DNA from: a virus
IMG/VR virus record: IMGVR_UViG_3300036785_000518
Coordinates: 1 to 63,974 of that record
Strand: one strand, 5' to 3'
Length of the DNA: 63,974 nucleotides
Shown here: piece after piece, positions 38,755 to 46,240 of the stretch
Numbering within the stretch: the stretch's first letter is position 1
Layout: each line of letters begins with the position of its first letter
The notes under the pieces: model-generated
Told to the model about the DNA's origin: nothing
The model's database searches: none
What the model saw: the letters and a program-made list of their open reading frames with translations, nothing else
Translations under genes and position numbers: made by a program

Positions 38755-39384
38755 ATGCTTGATCCGATGCAGAAGGTCCTGTTCGAGCTGGCCGAGCACC
38801 GCAGAAAGGCCGCAACCAGCGACCGCATGGGCACCGTGCATGAGGTCTACAAGGACAAGATGCGGATCAACATGGGGCTGCAGGCCGACGGCACGCCGTG
38901 GCTCTCCCCGTGGCTGCACACTACCGATCACCGCGGCGGCACCACCGAGCGTGACTTTTACCGCAAGGGGCAGAACGTGAGACTCGCCGCGGTTGGCGCC
39001 GACTTCCGGCAGGCGACGGTGTCGGCCTATGCCCCCAACGACGCCAATCCGCCACCGGCGCAAGCCGACAGCGCGGGCCCGAACTCCAAGACTTTGCAGG
39101 CGGGCCCGGTGCGCACGACGGTCGACGCCGACGGATCGCACAACGTGTGGATCGCCGACGGCGACAAACCTTCGATGATCTATCGCGCCGATCAGTCTGG
39201 CTTTCTCACCGGCCGGGTCGGCGAGGGTAGCAAGTCGTTCCGCTTTGCAGCGACTGACAAGGGCGTCCACATCAGCCACGGCAATGGCGACAAGTCGATC
39301 TGGGTCACTGAGGACGGCTGCTTCTGTAGTGAGCCGCTGAAGATCAGCAAGAACCCGCTGAAGTTCGACGACGATCATAAGTGA
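38755..39384 (+). CDS. Baseplate spike protein V (P2 gpV / gp45-like)
   Basis: 209 aa. The N-terminal OB fold is visible: GTVHEVYKDKMRINMGLQADGTPWLSPWLHTTD, then GQNVRLAAVG. The C-terminal part is beta-prism-like (TVDADGSHNVWIADG; FRFAATDKGVHISHGNGDKSIWV) and forms the trimeric membrane-piercing spike. It heads the P2-like V-W-J-I baseplate order, interrupted here by small genes. Confidence 0.82.
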   Translation: MLDPMQKVLFELAEHRRKAATSDRMGTVHEVYKDKMRINMGLQADGTPWLSPWLHTTDHRGGTTERDFYRKGQNVRLAAVGADFRQATVSAYAPNDANPPPAQADSAGPNSKTLQAGPVRTTVDADGSHNVWIADGDKPSMIYRADQSGFLTGRVGEGSKSFRFAATDKGVHISHGNGDKSIWVTEDGCFCSEPLKISKNPLKFDDDHK

Positions 39385-39399
39385 AAAGGAAAGAGCACC

Positions 39400-39618
39400 A
39401 TGGCAATGGATTTTGGTGGCGCGCTCGACCACCTCATGAACGGCGGTTCGGTCTATCGCGAGAACAAGGGCGAAGACACCTTCCTGACGCTTCTTGACCC
39501 TGGCCCCAACAGCCAGATGACCGAGCCATACATCTACGTCACCTATTCCGACAACAGCGTCGTGCCGTGGTGCCCGCGGCATGGCGACATCCTCGCAACA
39601 GACTGGAAGAAAAAGTAG
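39400..39618 (+). CDS. Tad2-like anti-Thoeris protein (DUF2829)
   Basis: 72 aa. The whole length fits DUF2829: MDFGGALDHLMNGGSVYR (opening helix and strand), a central strand TFLTLLDPG, EPYIYVTYSDNSVVPW (43-57) and the terminal DILATDW (63-69). Tad2 proteins of this family sequester the cyclic ADP-ribose-type signal of Thoeris defence and so block abortive infection. Its position inside the baseplate operon is unusual for an early-acting inhibitor. Family call is strong; activity not shown. Confidence 0.82.
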   Translation: MAMDFGGALDHLMNGGSVYRENKGEDTFLTLLDPGPNSQMTEPYIYVTYSDNSVVPWCPRHGDILATDWKKK

Positions 39619-39627
39619 GAGGGTCAT

Positions 39628-39882
39628 ATGCCGAAGTCGCCACGTCATACTCGCGCCGCCATGAAGGCGGGCAAGGCTGCGCCCGAGATCAAAGCGTATG
39701 TCATTACTGATCCGCATCATCGTCCCGACATGCGCGGCGAGTTCGCTGGCGTGAAGGTGCGCAAGATGGGCATGCAGCAGCTCGTCGACCTCACCGACAA
39801 GCAGGCCAAGTTCTATCTCGATAGCGGTGCGATCAGGCCGCTGCTGGCGCCGTCCGAATCTGAAGACAAGCCGGCGGCATAG
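39628..39882 (+). CDS. Hypothetical small protein
   Basis: 84 aa behind AGGAGGGTCAT. Basic start (SPRHTRAAMKAGK), a short beta/helix region (KMGMQQLVDLTDKQAKFYLDSGAIRPL) and an acidic end. Similar short proteins flank tail genes in other phages, possibly an assembly accessory. Not recognised. Confidence 0.6.
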   Translation: MPKSPRHTRAAMKAGKAAPEIKAYVITDPHHRPDMRGEFAGVKVRKMGMQQLVDLTDKQAKFYLDSGAIRPLLAPSESEDKPAA

Positions 39883-39884
39883 CC

Positions 39885-40670
39885 GTGAGCAACGGCACGA
39901 AACGTTTCTACGTCTACGCCATCATGGTCGACGGCGTGGTCAAGTACATCGGAAAGGGTACTGGGCCACGCGCACGCTTTCACCGTTGGTTCGCCGTAAA
40001 TGTAAACAGGAGGCGAAAACGCGGTGAAAAGGTCAGAACGACAAAGTTCTATAATCGACTGGCGAAGGCGCTGTTAAAGGGGGCAGTAGTTAACTATGAG
40101 ATTCTAGCCTGGTTTGAGACGGACGACGAAGCTTTCGCTGCGGAGATTGCGGAAATCGCATCGCGTCGAGGGCTATGGAATAAGCACGAGGGTGGCTGGG
40201 GGTTCAATTCTGCAAACAGCAAAAGGCTCAGTGCTGACCCAAGGATTAAAGCGATGCGCCGCGAGGTTGGTGGCCGGATAATGAGCGCTCCAGGTCACAT
40301 CGAAAAGATGCAGGCTGGCCGTCTTCGGCCAGAAGCAAAGGAAAAATTCAAGGCGTCGATGGCGCCATTTTGGGGAAGTGAGCGACATCGTCAGATAGCT
40401 GTAGCCAATGGCACCAAGCATATGGCTGATGCTGAAAATCGTAAGGCCGCATCCGAGAGATTAACGAAACTGATGGCTGGCCGCGGTAAAGAAATCATTG
40501 CCGCCTCCAACCGGCGGCGAATGCTTGACCCAGTACAGGCGGAAAGAACGAGAGCTGTCTTAGCCGCAGCGAGAGATCGCAACAACAAAGACCCGAAATT
40601 CCAAGCCAAACAGCGAGCTGGGGTGCAAGCGTACTGGTTGAAGAAACGGGAGGAACGCGGCCATGAGTAA
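39885..40670 (+). CDS. GIY-YIG homing endonuclease
   Basis: 261 aa from a GTG at 39885. The N-terminus FYVYAIMVDGVVKYIGKGTGPRARFHRW is a GIY-YIG catalytic fold (Y-V-Y...Y-I-G-x-G-x-x-x-R). The long C-terminal half is basic with repeated helices (NRKAASERLTKLMAGRG..., RTRAVLAAARDRNN) that should bind DNA. It is a mobile gene inserted in front of baseplate W and overlaps it by eight bases. Confidence 0.82.
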   Translation: MSNGTKRFYVYAIMVDGVVKYIGKGTGPRARFHRWFAVNVNRRRKRGEKVRTTKFYNRLAKALLKGAVVNYEILAWFETDDEAFAAEIAEIASRRGLWNKHEGGWGFNSANSKRLSADPRIKAMRREVGGRIMSAPGHIEKMQAGRLRPEAKEKFKASMAPFWGSERHRQIAVANGTKHMADAENRKAASERLTKLMAGRGKEIIAASNRRRMLDPVQAERTRAVLAAARDRNNKDPKFQAKQRAGVQAYWLKKREERGHE

Positions 40671-41250
40671 CGGCGATCCGCTCGCTGCGAATCAAGTTAT
40701 CATTAGGTCAGGTGTAGATTTTCCAGTTGTTGATAATAACTTTTTTCGGAGTGTGAACGGAATCTGGCCCGATCTTCTCAGCGGCAAGGCGATCATCTCG
40801 CCTGCCCGCAACGGCATGGATCGCAAGACCGGCAAGCTGCTGCAGGGCTGGGATCATGTCTCGCAAAGCATGGAAGTGATCTTTGCGACGCCGTTCCACG
40901 AGCGGGTGCTGCGGCGCTGGGTCGGCAGTTTCGTTCCAATCCTGCTCGGCGAGACATTCGTCGCGCGCGTGGTGACGAGGTTTTACTGGGCGATTGTCGC
41001 GGCGATCGACTTGTGGGAACCGAATTACCGCATCAAGCAGATTTACTTCATGGGCGATGCACTCACCCAGTGGTCGCCGCTCACTACGACCAGCGCTGCC
41101 GATATGATCCAGCTCGGCGAAGCGATCTTCCGCAACGAGGGTGTCTATCGGCCGCGCGCCCACCTCGGCGACTTCACCCAGTACATGCAGAAGCAGAGTG
41201 GCTTGATCGGGCGTGGCGACCTGCTGTGGGACGTGCAGCCGTTTCCATGA
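40663..41250 (+). CDS. Baseplate wedge protein W / gp25-like
   Basis: 195 aa. The gp25/W signature is PARNGMDRKTGKLLQGWDHVSQSMEVIFATPFHERVLRRWVGSFVP, near residues 47-92; gp25 family members join the wedge to the sheath. The N-terminal 40 and C-terminal 50 residues are longer than in P2 W. The start overlaps the GIY-YIG gene. Confidence 0.82.
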   Translation: MSNGDPLAANQVIIRSGVDFPVVDNNFFRSVNGIWPDLLSGKAIISPARNGMDRKTGKLLQGWDHVSQSMEVIFATPFHERVLRRWVGSFVPILLGETFVARVVTRFYWAIVAAIDLWEPNYRIKQIYFMGDALTQWSPLTTTSAADMIQLGEAIFRNEGVYRPRAHLGDFTQYMQKQSGLIGRGDLLWDVQPFP

Positions 41251-41489
41251 CGATCAATCCTGATTTTTCGCTCTGTCGCAACTGTGGAAATATGACCATG
41301 GCGATGGAGAATGGCCGCTGCGAGGTGTGCGGCATGCCTAAGCCGGTGCTGCGCCAGCATCCGCCGCTGCAGCACCCGGCGCATTACCGCGGCATGGTCA
41401 AGGCGCTGCAGCTCGCGGCCTTCGCGGTGGTGGTGATGCTGATCCTGCTCTTCGTCGAGTGGATCACGAAAGGGACCGAGTTGAGGTGA
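41247..41489 (+). CDS. Zinc-ribbon membrane protein
   Basis: 80 aa; the ATG overlaps the previous stop. N-terminal zinc ribbon (CRNCGNMTMAMENGRCEVCG) and a C-terminal transmembrane helix (ALQLAAFAVVVMLILLFVEWI). An odd mixture for a baseplate operon; function unknown. Confidence 0.6.
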   Translation: MTINPDFSLCRNCGNMTMAMENGRCEVCGMPKPVLRQHPPLQHPAHYRGMVKALQLAAFAVVVMLILLFVEWITKGTELR

Positions 41490-41704
41490 GTTGGGTTGTC
41501 CTCACGGCGCCGAACGGCGTACCGCTCCTGGTCAACATGGCTGGCGTATTTTTGGTGCGACCGCCATTACCGAGCGAAGAGCACGAAGACAATGAAGCTG
41601 TTGGCGCGGCCATATTCACCGCGGGCCAAAGGTGGCTGATCAAAGAGACCTTTGACGATGTGCTGGAGATTATGGCCCAGATGGGCCTGAAGGTCCTCAG
41701 GTGA
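41486..41704 (+). CDS. Hypothetical small protein (GTG start)
   Basis: 72 aa from a GTG that overlaps the preceding stop (GTGA). Contains VVLTAPNGVPLLVNMAGVFLVRPP, then an acidic segment and a helix (DDVLEIMAQMGL). It resembles short 'flagellar FlbD-like' phage proteins in layout, but the match is too weak to name. Confidence 0.5.
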   Translation: MSWVVLTAPNGVPLLVNMAGVFLVRPPLPSEEHEDNEAVGAAIFTAGQRWLIKETFDDVLEIMAQMGLKVLR

Positions 41705-41745
41705 GTCGCCGCAAGTCCATGAGGCCATTATAGGAGAGCATACGA

Positions 41746-42759
41746 ATGCCGTCGAACCTCGTCTCAACAAACCCGTCGAGGTTCAATGTGATTCGCCCCG
41801 AGCTGCTTAGCCCCATGGCGGTGCTCGAAAAGATCGACACCGAGGCGCTGATCACACAGCGCATGAACAAGGTGATCGAGATATGGGCGTCGTACGATCC
41901 GCCCAATGCGGCGCAGTACGACGTCGGCGCACTTGAGTTCGATCCGATCCGGATCAATCAGGAACTCAATGCCTACTTCGAGCTGTTGGTGCGCGACCGC
42001 GTCAATCAGGCGTGCCGTTCTGTTACGCTGGCGTTCGCGGTCGGCAGCGACCTCGATGCGATCGGCTCGCGCTATCCCTATGGAATGCCGCGGATGGCTG
42101 GCGAGAACGACGACACTTATCGTCGCCGCATTTGGTTGTCGCCCAATATCCTGAGCTTGTCCGGCACCGGCCAGGGCACCTTCGAGAGCTACGTCTTCTG
42201 GGCGCTGTCGGCGCCGATGTTTCCCGGCGATGTCCCGCTCAAGCATGCCTCGGCGCTGACCAAGCCATACACCGGCAACGTCTACCTGCCGATCCTGTCG
42301 TCGGCGATCGCCAACCCGGATTACAATTGGACGGTCTCGATCGACGGCAAGATATGGACGCTTATTCCTGGCACGCAGCCGGTGCCGACATCGACGCAGG
42401 TGGAGGCGGTGTTCGAGTACATCACTGCGCCGGACACCGCGCGCAAGGGGTTGACCGACGTCATTAACGTTCTGCCGCCCAAGGTGGCGCCGGTTCTGAT
42501 CGATGTTCAAATCTGGCTGTTCAACGGTATTGATCGCGACACGCTGATGGCGGTGGTGACGCAGGCAGTCGCTGATCTGATCGAGGGGTTGCGCTGGCTC
42601 GGCGCCGATCTCACGCTGCTAACGTTGTCGGGCGCGCTGGCGCAGGCGGGTGTCTATAACACCAAGATCATGTCACCGGCAGCCGACGTGATTGTCGACA
42701 TCGACGGCGTTGTCAACGTTATTTCGGCAACCTTGCGGTATATGGGCCAAGGAGAGTGA
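41746..42759 (+). CDS. Baseplate protein J
   Basis: 337 aa. The gpJ layout is clear: an N-terminal helix region (DTEALITQRMNKVIEIWASYDPPNAAQYDVGALEFDPIRINQELNAY), the central AVGSDLDAIGSRYPYGMPRMAGENDDTYRRRI, and a C-terminal FEYITAPDTARKGLTDVINVLPPKVAPVLIDVQIWLF. It forms the outer baseplate together with W and I. Start preceded by TAGGAGAGC. Confidence 0.88.
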   Translation: MPSNLVSTNPSRFNVIRPELLSPMAVLEKIDTEALITQRMNKVIEIWASYDPPNAAQYDVGALEFDPIRINQELNAYFELLVRDRVNQACRSVTLAFAVGSDLDAIGSRYPYGMPRMAGENDDTYRRRIWLSPNILSLSGTGQGTFESYVFWALSAPMFPGDVPLKHASALTKPYTGNVYLPILSSAIANPDYNWTVSIDGKIWTLIPGTQPVPTSTQVEAVFEYITAPDTARKGLTDVINVLPPKVAPVLIDVQIWLFNGIDRDTLMAVVTQAVADLIEGLRWLGADLTLLTLSGALAQAGVYNTKIMSPAADVIVDIDGVVNVISATLRYMGQGE

Positions 42760-43010
42760 AGGTGGGTGTCTCCGGTCCCGACTTTGATGATGATTACCAT
42801 CCTGGCGATTTCGAAGTTTTCATCAACGCCGTCAAAGTCGTTAATTTGCAGGCACAAGGACTGACGATTGGGACGCCTGTTTCTATCGCTTTGCAAGCGC
42901 AAGGATTGGTTGTCGGCTTACCTGTTTTCGGTCCAGCATCGGTCAAGCTAAAATATAATTTCCAGGCATTTGGCCTGACGATCGGCTTGCCGAGGCCTGT
43001 AAATGGCTGA
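42756..43010 (+). CDS. Short protein with LTIG-P repeats
   Basis: 84 aa from a GTG that overlaps the J stop (GTGA). After an acidic start (DFDDDYHPGDFEVFINAV) it has three repeats like those of the next protein (LQAQGLTIGTPV, LQAQGLVVGLPV, FQAFGLTIGLP). Probably a baseplate partner or a split-off part of protein I. Confidence 0.65.
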   Translation: MKVGVSGPDFDDDYHPGDFEVFINAVKVVNLQAQGLTIGTPVSIALQAQGLVVGLPVFGPASVKLKYNFQAFGLTIGLPRPVNG

Positions 43011-45540
43011 CTTCTCTCATGGCGATTTCGGTTCCCAAGACTTTTTTGTCAACATCGATCTAGGGACGTCGCCGGGCCTAACGGTCGGATCGCCTGTCAT
43101 TCCTGTACTGACGATTGGCGCCAAAAGCATTTTGCAGGCGCTGAGCTTGGCGGTTGGATCACCGGTCCTCGATGTGCCGATCGTTGGCGCCAAAAACAAT
43201 TTGCAGGCGTCGAGTTTGGCGGTCGGCTCACCGGTCATCGGTGTGGCGACGCTCGTCGCCACGGGCGGTGCGCAGAGTTTGACGGTCGGGTCACCGACAT
43301 TCGGTGTGGTGACTCTCACCGTCAAATACAATCTGCAGACGTTGGGTTTGACGGTTGGCTCACCTGCCATTCCTGTGCCAACGATTGCCGCCATAAGCAA
43401 TTTGCAGACGTCTGGCCTGACGGTCGGTTCACCGGTTCTTGGTGCGACGACACTCAGGAAAAATCTGCAAGCGCAGAATTTGACGGTAGGTTCGCCCGTC
43501 ATCGATGCGATGACGATCGACGTTTCGCAAAAGAATTTCCAGCCGCCTGGCGTGACCGTCGGATCGCCGATCCTCGGCGCGCCAACGATTGCCGGCAATC
43601 ACTACCTGCAGGCGCTTTACCTGACGTCCGGCTCACCAGTTCTCGGTGCGCCGACGATGAATGCGGCACTGGCAAGTCTGCAGGCGCTGGGGCTGGCGGT
43701 TGGCTCGCCGGTCTTCGGTGCCCCGACGATCGGCCTCAAATACAATCTGCAGGCGCAGGGGCTTACGGTCGGGCCGTCGGCCCTCGATGCGGCGACAGTC
43801 AACGTCACAAGCAATCTGCAGTCGCAGGGGCTGAGTGTCAGTTCGCCCGTCCTTAATGCCGCGCCGGTCGGTGTTACAAGCAATCTACAGGCGCAGGGGC
43901 TGACCGTCGGTTCACCGACCATCGGCGCGGCATCGATCAACGCCGGTCACGATCTTCAGACCCAGGGGCTGACGGTCGGCTCGCCGGTCATCAATGTGGC
44001 GTCCATCAACGCCGACGTGATCAAATTACGGGCGCAGGGCTTCGCGGTCGATGTCCCGGTCCTCGGCGAGCCGGAGGGATCGACCAGGGACCTGTTCGCC
44101 GTCGGCATGTCCGCAGGCACCCCTCAGATCGACGTGCCGCTGCTTCAGCAGAACGATCCGATCACCCCGGGCATTCTGCCTACCGCTGGCGAGGACCTGC
44201 TGTACAGGCAAGCCACGGGCCTGGAGAAGGCACTGGCGACGGTCGACGGCTATCGGCTGATCGCCACCTATGCCGAGATCATTCGTGACCAGTGGGACCC
44301 CTACGCAATTCGCTACATGAATCTGCCCTATCTCGCCTGGGCAATGGGAGTGAATCTTTGGGAAGAGGATTGGGACGAAACGTTCCGGCGCTGGTGGGTC
44401 GCCAACCAATGGGAGCTGAAGAGCCAGCGCGGTAGCCTGCTCGGGACCAAGCGCTTCGTCGAAGCGGTCGGAGGCAAGGTCGTCAAGGCCATCGTGCCAC
44501 CCTCGAAGTTTTTCCCGACCACGAGCTACACCGATGCGGACCGCGCCGCCTACGTCGCCCGCTTTCCGCAGCTGCGATTGTATCCTTTCGTCGGCCGGGT
44601 GCAGCTGCCTTACCTGTGCTTCCCTGCCAAGATTTTGATCGGCGCTCCACCCAATCAGACCAAGAAGTTCACCAAGAACGGCAACTTCACCGGGCCGCTG
44701 CGAAAGTTCTATCCGACCGCGCAGGATGCTGGCGGCAACTACACACGGACCGCGACGCTATGGGATCGCGGGATCGAAACCCAGCTGACGTTCCGCACCG
44801 TCACCGACTTCAATGCGAAGTATGGCGTGACCACCTACGACGAGGTCATGCTGCCCGCTCGCCTCAACAACCATTACTACATGGGCGAGGATGGCAAGTA
44901 CCTGCTGCCGAAGGGCCATCCGACGCGGCAGAACAAGTACGGCATTTTCCTCGGCGCCGACGACGGCACCCTGGCGCGCATGATCAGAATTCCGCGCGAC
45001 GGCCGTCTCAATCTTTCGCAGGCCAAGGCGATCTATCAGACCATCGTGCCAGGCGGTCAGTTGATCAATCTCTATCCGGACTATGTCGCAGAGATACATC
45101 CGACCGCGAAGACGCGGTTGTTCGGCGGCGTCGGCAAGGTCAAGCAGTTCATGCAGGGGAAATATCTGCCGCCGACCTGCTCCTGGCAGTTTCTCTATGA
45201 GCGCTGGTATATCCTCGATCGAGATCGCGCGCCCGACTACCGCAAGGGCTGGACCTACATGGGCGTGGCGAGACTCGGGATACCTCGCTACAGCGCCGTA
45301 TTGAAGATCGAGATGTTCGGTGTGTGGCGTCCGTGGTTCCTCCGGATCGGCGGCTTCATGCGCGGCTGTACGCGCGCGCCCGACACCAGCGCGATCGACA
45401 AGCTGCGCCGCGCCGTCACTGCCTCGATGGCGATAAGGGACACCGTCGGCATAGACACAAAAGTCAAGCGCGTCATCTCAACAAACGACAGCCTGCCGAT
45501 CGATGGAACGTATACGGTCGGCGAGTATATTAATGATTAG
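43003..45540 (+). CDS. Tail protein I with N-terminal tandem repeats
   Basis: 845 aa. Residues about 22-375 are around 16 repeats of 22-24 residues with the consensus NLQAQGLTVGSPVIGAPTI. A protein I domain follows from about residue 400 (LLYRQATGLEKALATVDGYRL; WDPYAIRYMNLPYLAWAMGVNLWEEDWDETFRRWW; QRGSLLGTKRFVEAVGGKVV). A unique C-terminal region of about 330 residues completes it. Ordinary gpI proteins are about 180-250 aa, so this is a large multi-part baseplate protein. The repeats may form a beta-solenoid or fibre-like arm. Confidence 0.85.
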   Translation: MADFSHGDFGSQDFFVNIDLGTSPGLTVGSPVIPVLTIGAKSILQALSLAVGSPVLDVPIVGAKNNLQASSLAVGSPVIGVATLVATGGAQSLTVGSPTFGVVTLTVKYNLQTLGLTVGSPAIPVPTIAAISNLQTSGLTVGSPVLGATTLRKNLQAQNLTVGSPVIDAMTIDVSQKNFQPPGVTVGSPILGAPTIAGNHYLQALYLTSGSPVLGAPTMNAALASLQALGLAVGSPVFGAPTIGLKYNLQAQGLTVGPSALDAATVNVTSNLQSQGLSVSSPVLNAAPVGVTSNLQAQGLTVGSPTIGAASINAGHDLQTQGLTVGSPVINVASINADVIKLRAQGFAVDVPVLGEPEGSTRDLFAVGMSAGTPQIDVPLLQQNDPITPGILPTAGEDLLYRQATGLEKALATVDGYRLIATYAEIIRDQWDPYAIRYMNLPYLAWAMGVNLWEEDWDETFRRWWVANQWELKSQRGSLLGTKRFVEAVGGKVVKAIVPPSKFFPTTSYTDADRAAYVARFPQLRLYPFVGRVQLPYLCFPAKILIGAPPNQTKKFTKNGNFTGPLRKFYPTAQDAGGNYTRTATLWDRGIETQLTFRTVTDFNAKYGVTTYDEVMLPARLNNHYYMGEDGKYLLPKGHPTRQNKYGIFLGADDGTLARMIRIPRDGRLNLSQAKAIYQTIVPGGQLINLYPDYVAEIHPTAKTRLFGGVGKVKQFMQGKYLPPTCSWQFLYERWYILDRDRAPDYRKGWTYMGVARLGIPRYSAVLKIEMFGVWRPWFLRIGGFMRGCTRAPDTSAIDKLRRAVTASMAIRDTVGIDTKVKRVISTNDSLPIDGTYTVGEYIND
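43069..44130 (+). repeat. Tandem DNA repeats coding the protein I arm (about 16 units)
   Basis: Units of roughly 66-72 bases recur, each with the pattern AATCTGCAGGCG...GGCTGACGGTCGG(C/T)TC(A/G)CCGGTC. The most regular copies are between about 43735 and 44010, and the first and last are degenerate. Related units continue upstream at about 42840-43005 in a different reading frame. Confidence 0.85.
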
Positions 45541-45547
45541 ATAAGAC

Positions 45548-45580
45548 GGGACCGCGTCGTGTTGGAGCACGATGCGGCCC
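45548..45580. repeat. Hairpin before the endonuclease VII-like gene
   Basis: CGCGTCGTG (45553-45561) pairs with CACGATGCG (45568-45576), with one G-U, around a 6-nt loop. GGG and CCC extend the stem outside past a bulged A. It starts eight bases after the protein I stop and ends before CTAACC. Confidence 0.7.
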
Positions 45581-45609
45581 CTAACCGCGATCGAAATAGG
45601 AGTTCGACC

Positions 45610-46239
45610 ATGGCTGACATCAAGAGCTATCAGCGCGCCTACTATCAGCGCAACAAGGAAAAGATTAAGCAGCAGGCCAGGGAGTGGGCGCAAGCCAATC
45701 CCGAAAAGCGCAAGGCCATCGCGCAAAAGCATCAGGCCAAAAAACCTAAGAGCCTGCGCGTCAAGCTGGATGCGGAGACGCTGGCAGCAAATCGGAAAAA
45801 GACGAACAATCTGCGCTATGCGACGCCAGAGGCAAAGGCCAAGACCGCCGATGTGACGAAGCGCTGGGCGCATGAGAATCCCGAGCGTTACGCCGAGATC
45901 AGACATCTTGCGTCGATCAAATTCCGGCTGCGCAAGCGCGGACTGACGATCGAGCAATTCGAGAAGATGCTCGCTGACCAGGGCTACTGCTGTGCGATCT
46001 GCAAAAGCCCGACGACTGGCAACAAGCGCAATGGCCATGGCGCGAAGCCTCGGCTTGAGGTGGGCTGGCCGACAACGGCGCAGCAAGGCGACTTTACGTG
46101 GCATGTCGACCACGATCACAAAACTGGGAAGGTGCGCGGCCTTCTCTGCCACCCATGCAATGCGGCGCTCGGCCTCACTCGCGATGATCCAAGTATCTTG
46201 CGAGCCATGATCGAGTATCTTGAAGCAAAGGATAAGTAG
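45610..46239 (+). CDS. Endonuclease VII-like HNH homing nuclease
   Basis: 209 aa from the ATG at 45610, behind ATAGGAGTTCGACC. The N-terminus is basic and helical with repeated RNK/KQQAREWAQANPEKRK units. The C-terminal nuclease is a recombination endonuclease VII type: GYCCAICKSP, then FTWHVDHDHKTGKVRGLLCHPCNAALGLTRDDP, with four zinc Cys and the HVDHDH active site. Most likely a mobile gene between baseplate genes; a DNA-resolving role is also possible. Confidence 0.85.
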   Translation: MADIKSYQRAYYQRNKEKIKQQAREWAQANPEKRKAIAQKHQAKKPKSLRVKLDAETLAANRKKTNNLRYATPEAKAKTADVTKRWAHENPERYAEIRHLASIKFRLRKRGLTIEQFEKMLADQGYCCAICKSPTTGNKRNGHGAKPRLEVGWPTTAQQGDFTWHVDHDHKTGKVRGLLCHPCNAALGLTRDDPSILRAMIEYLEAKDK

Positions 46240-46240
46240 A

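Noticed and set aside
38527-39720. Minus-strand open frame opposite baseplate V and the Tad2-like gene
   Set aside because: No motif and no start signal. It covers several well-supported plus-strand genes.
43069-44130. CRISPR-like array
   Set aside because: The repeats are coding, diverged, contiguous without unique spacers, and in frame with protein I.
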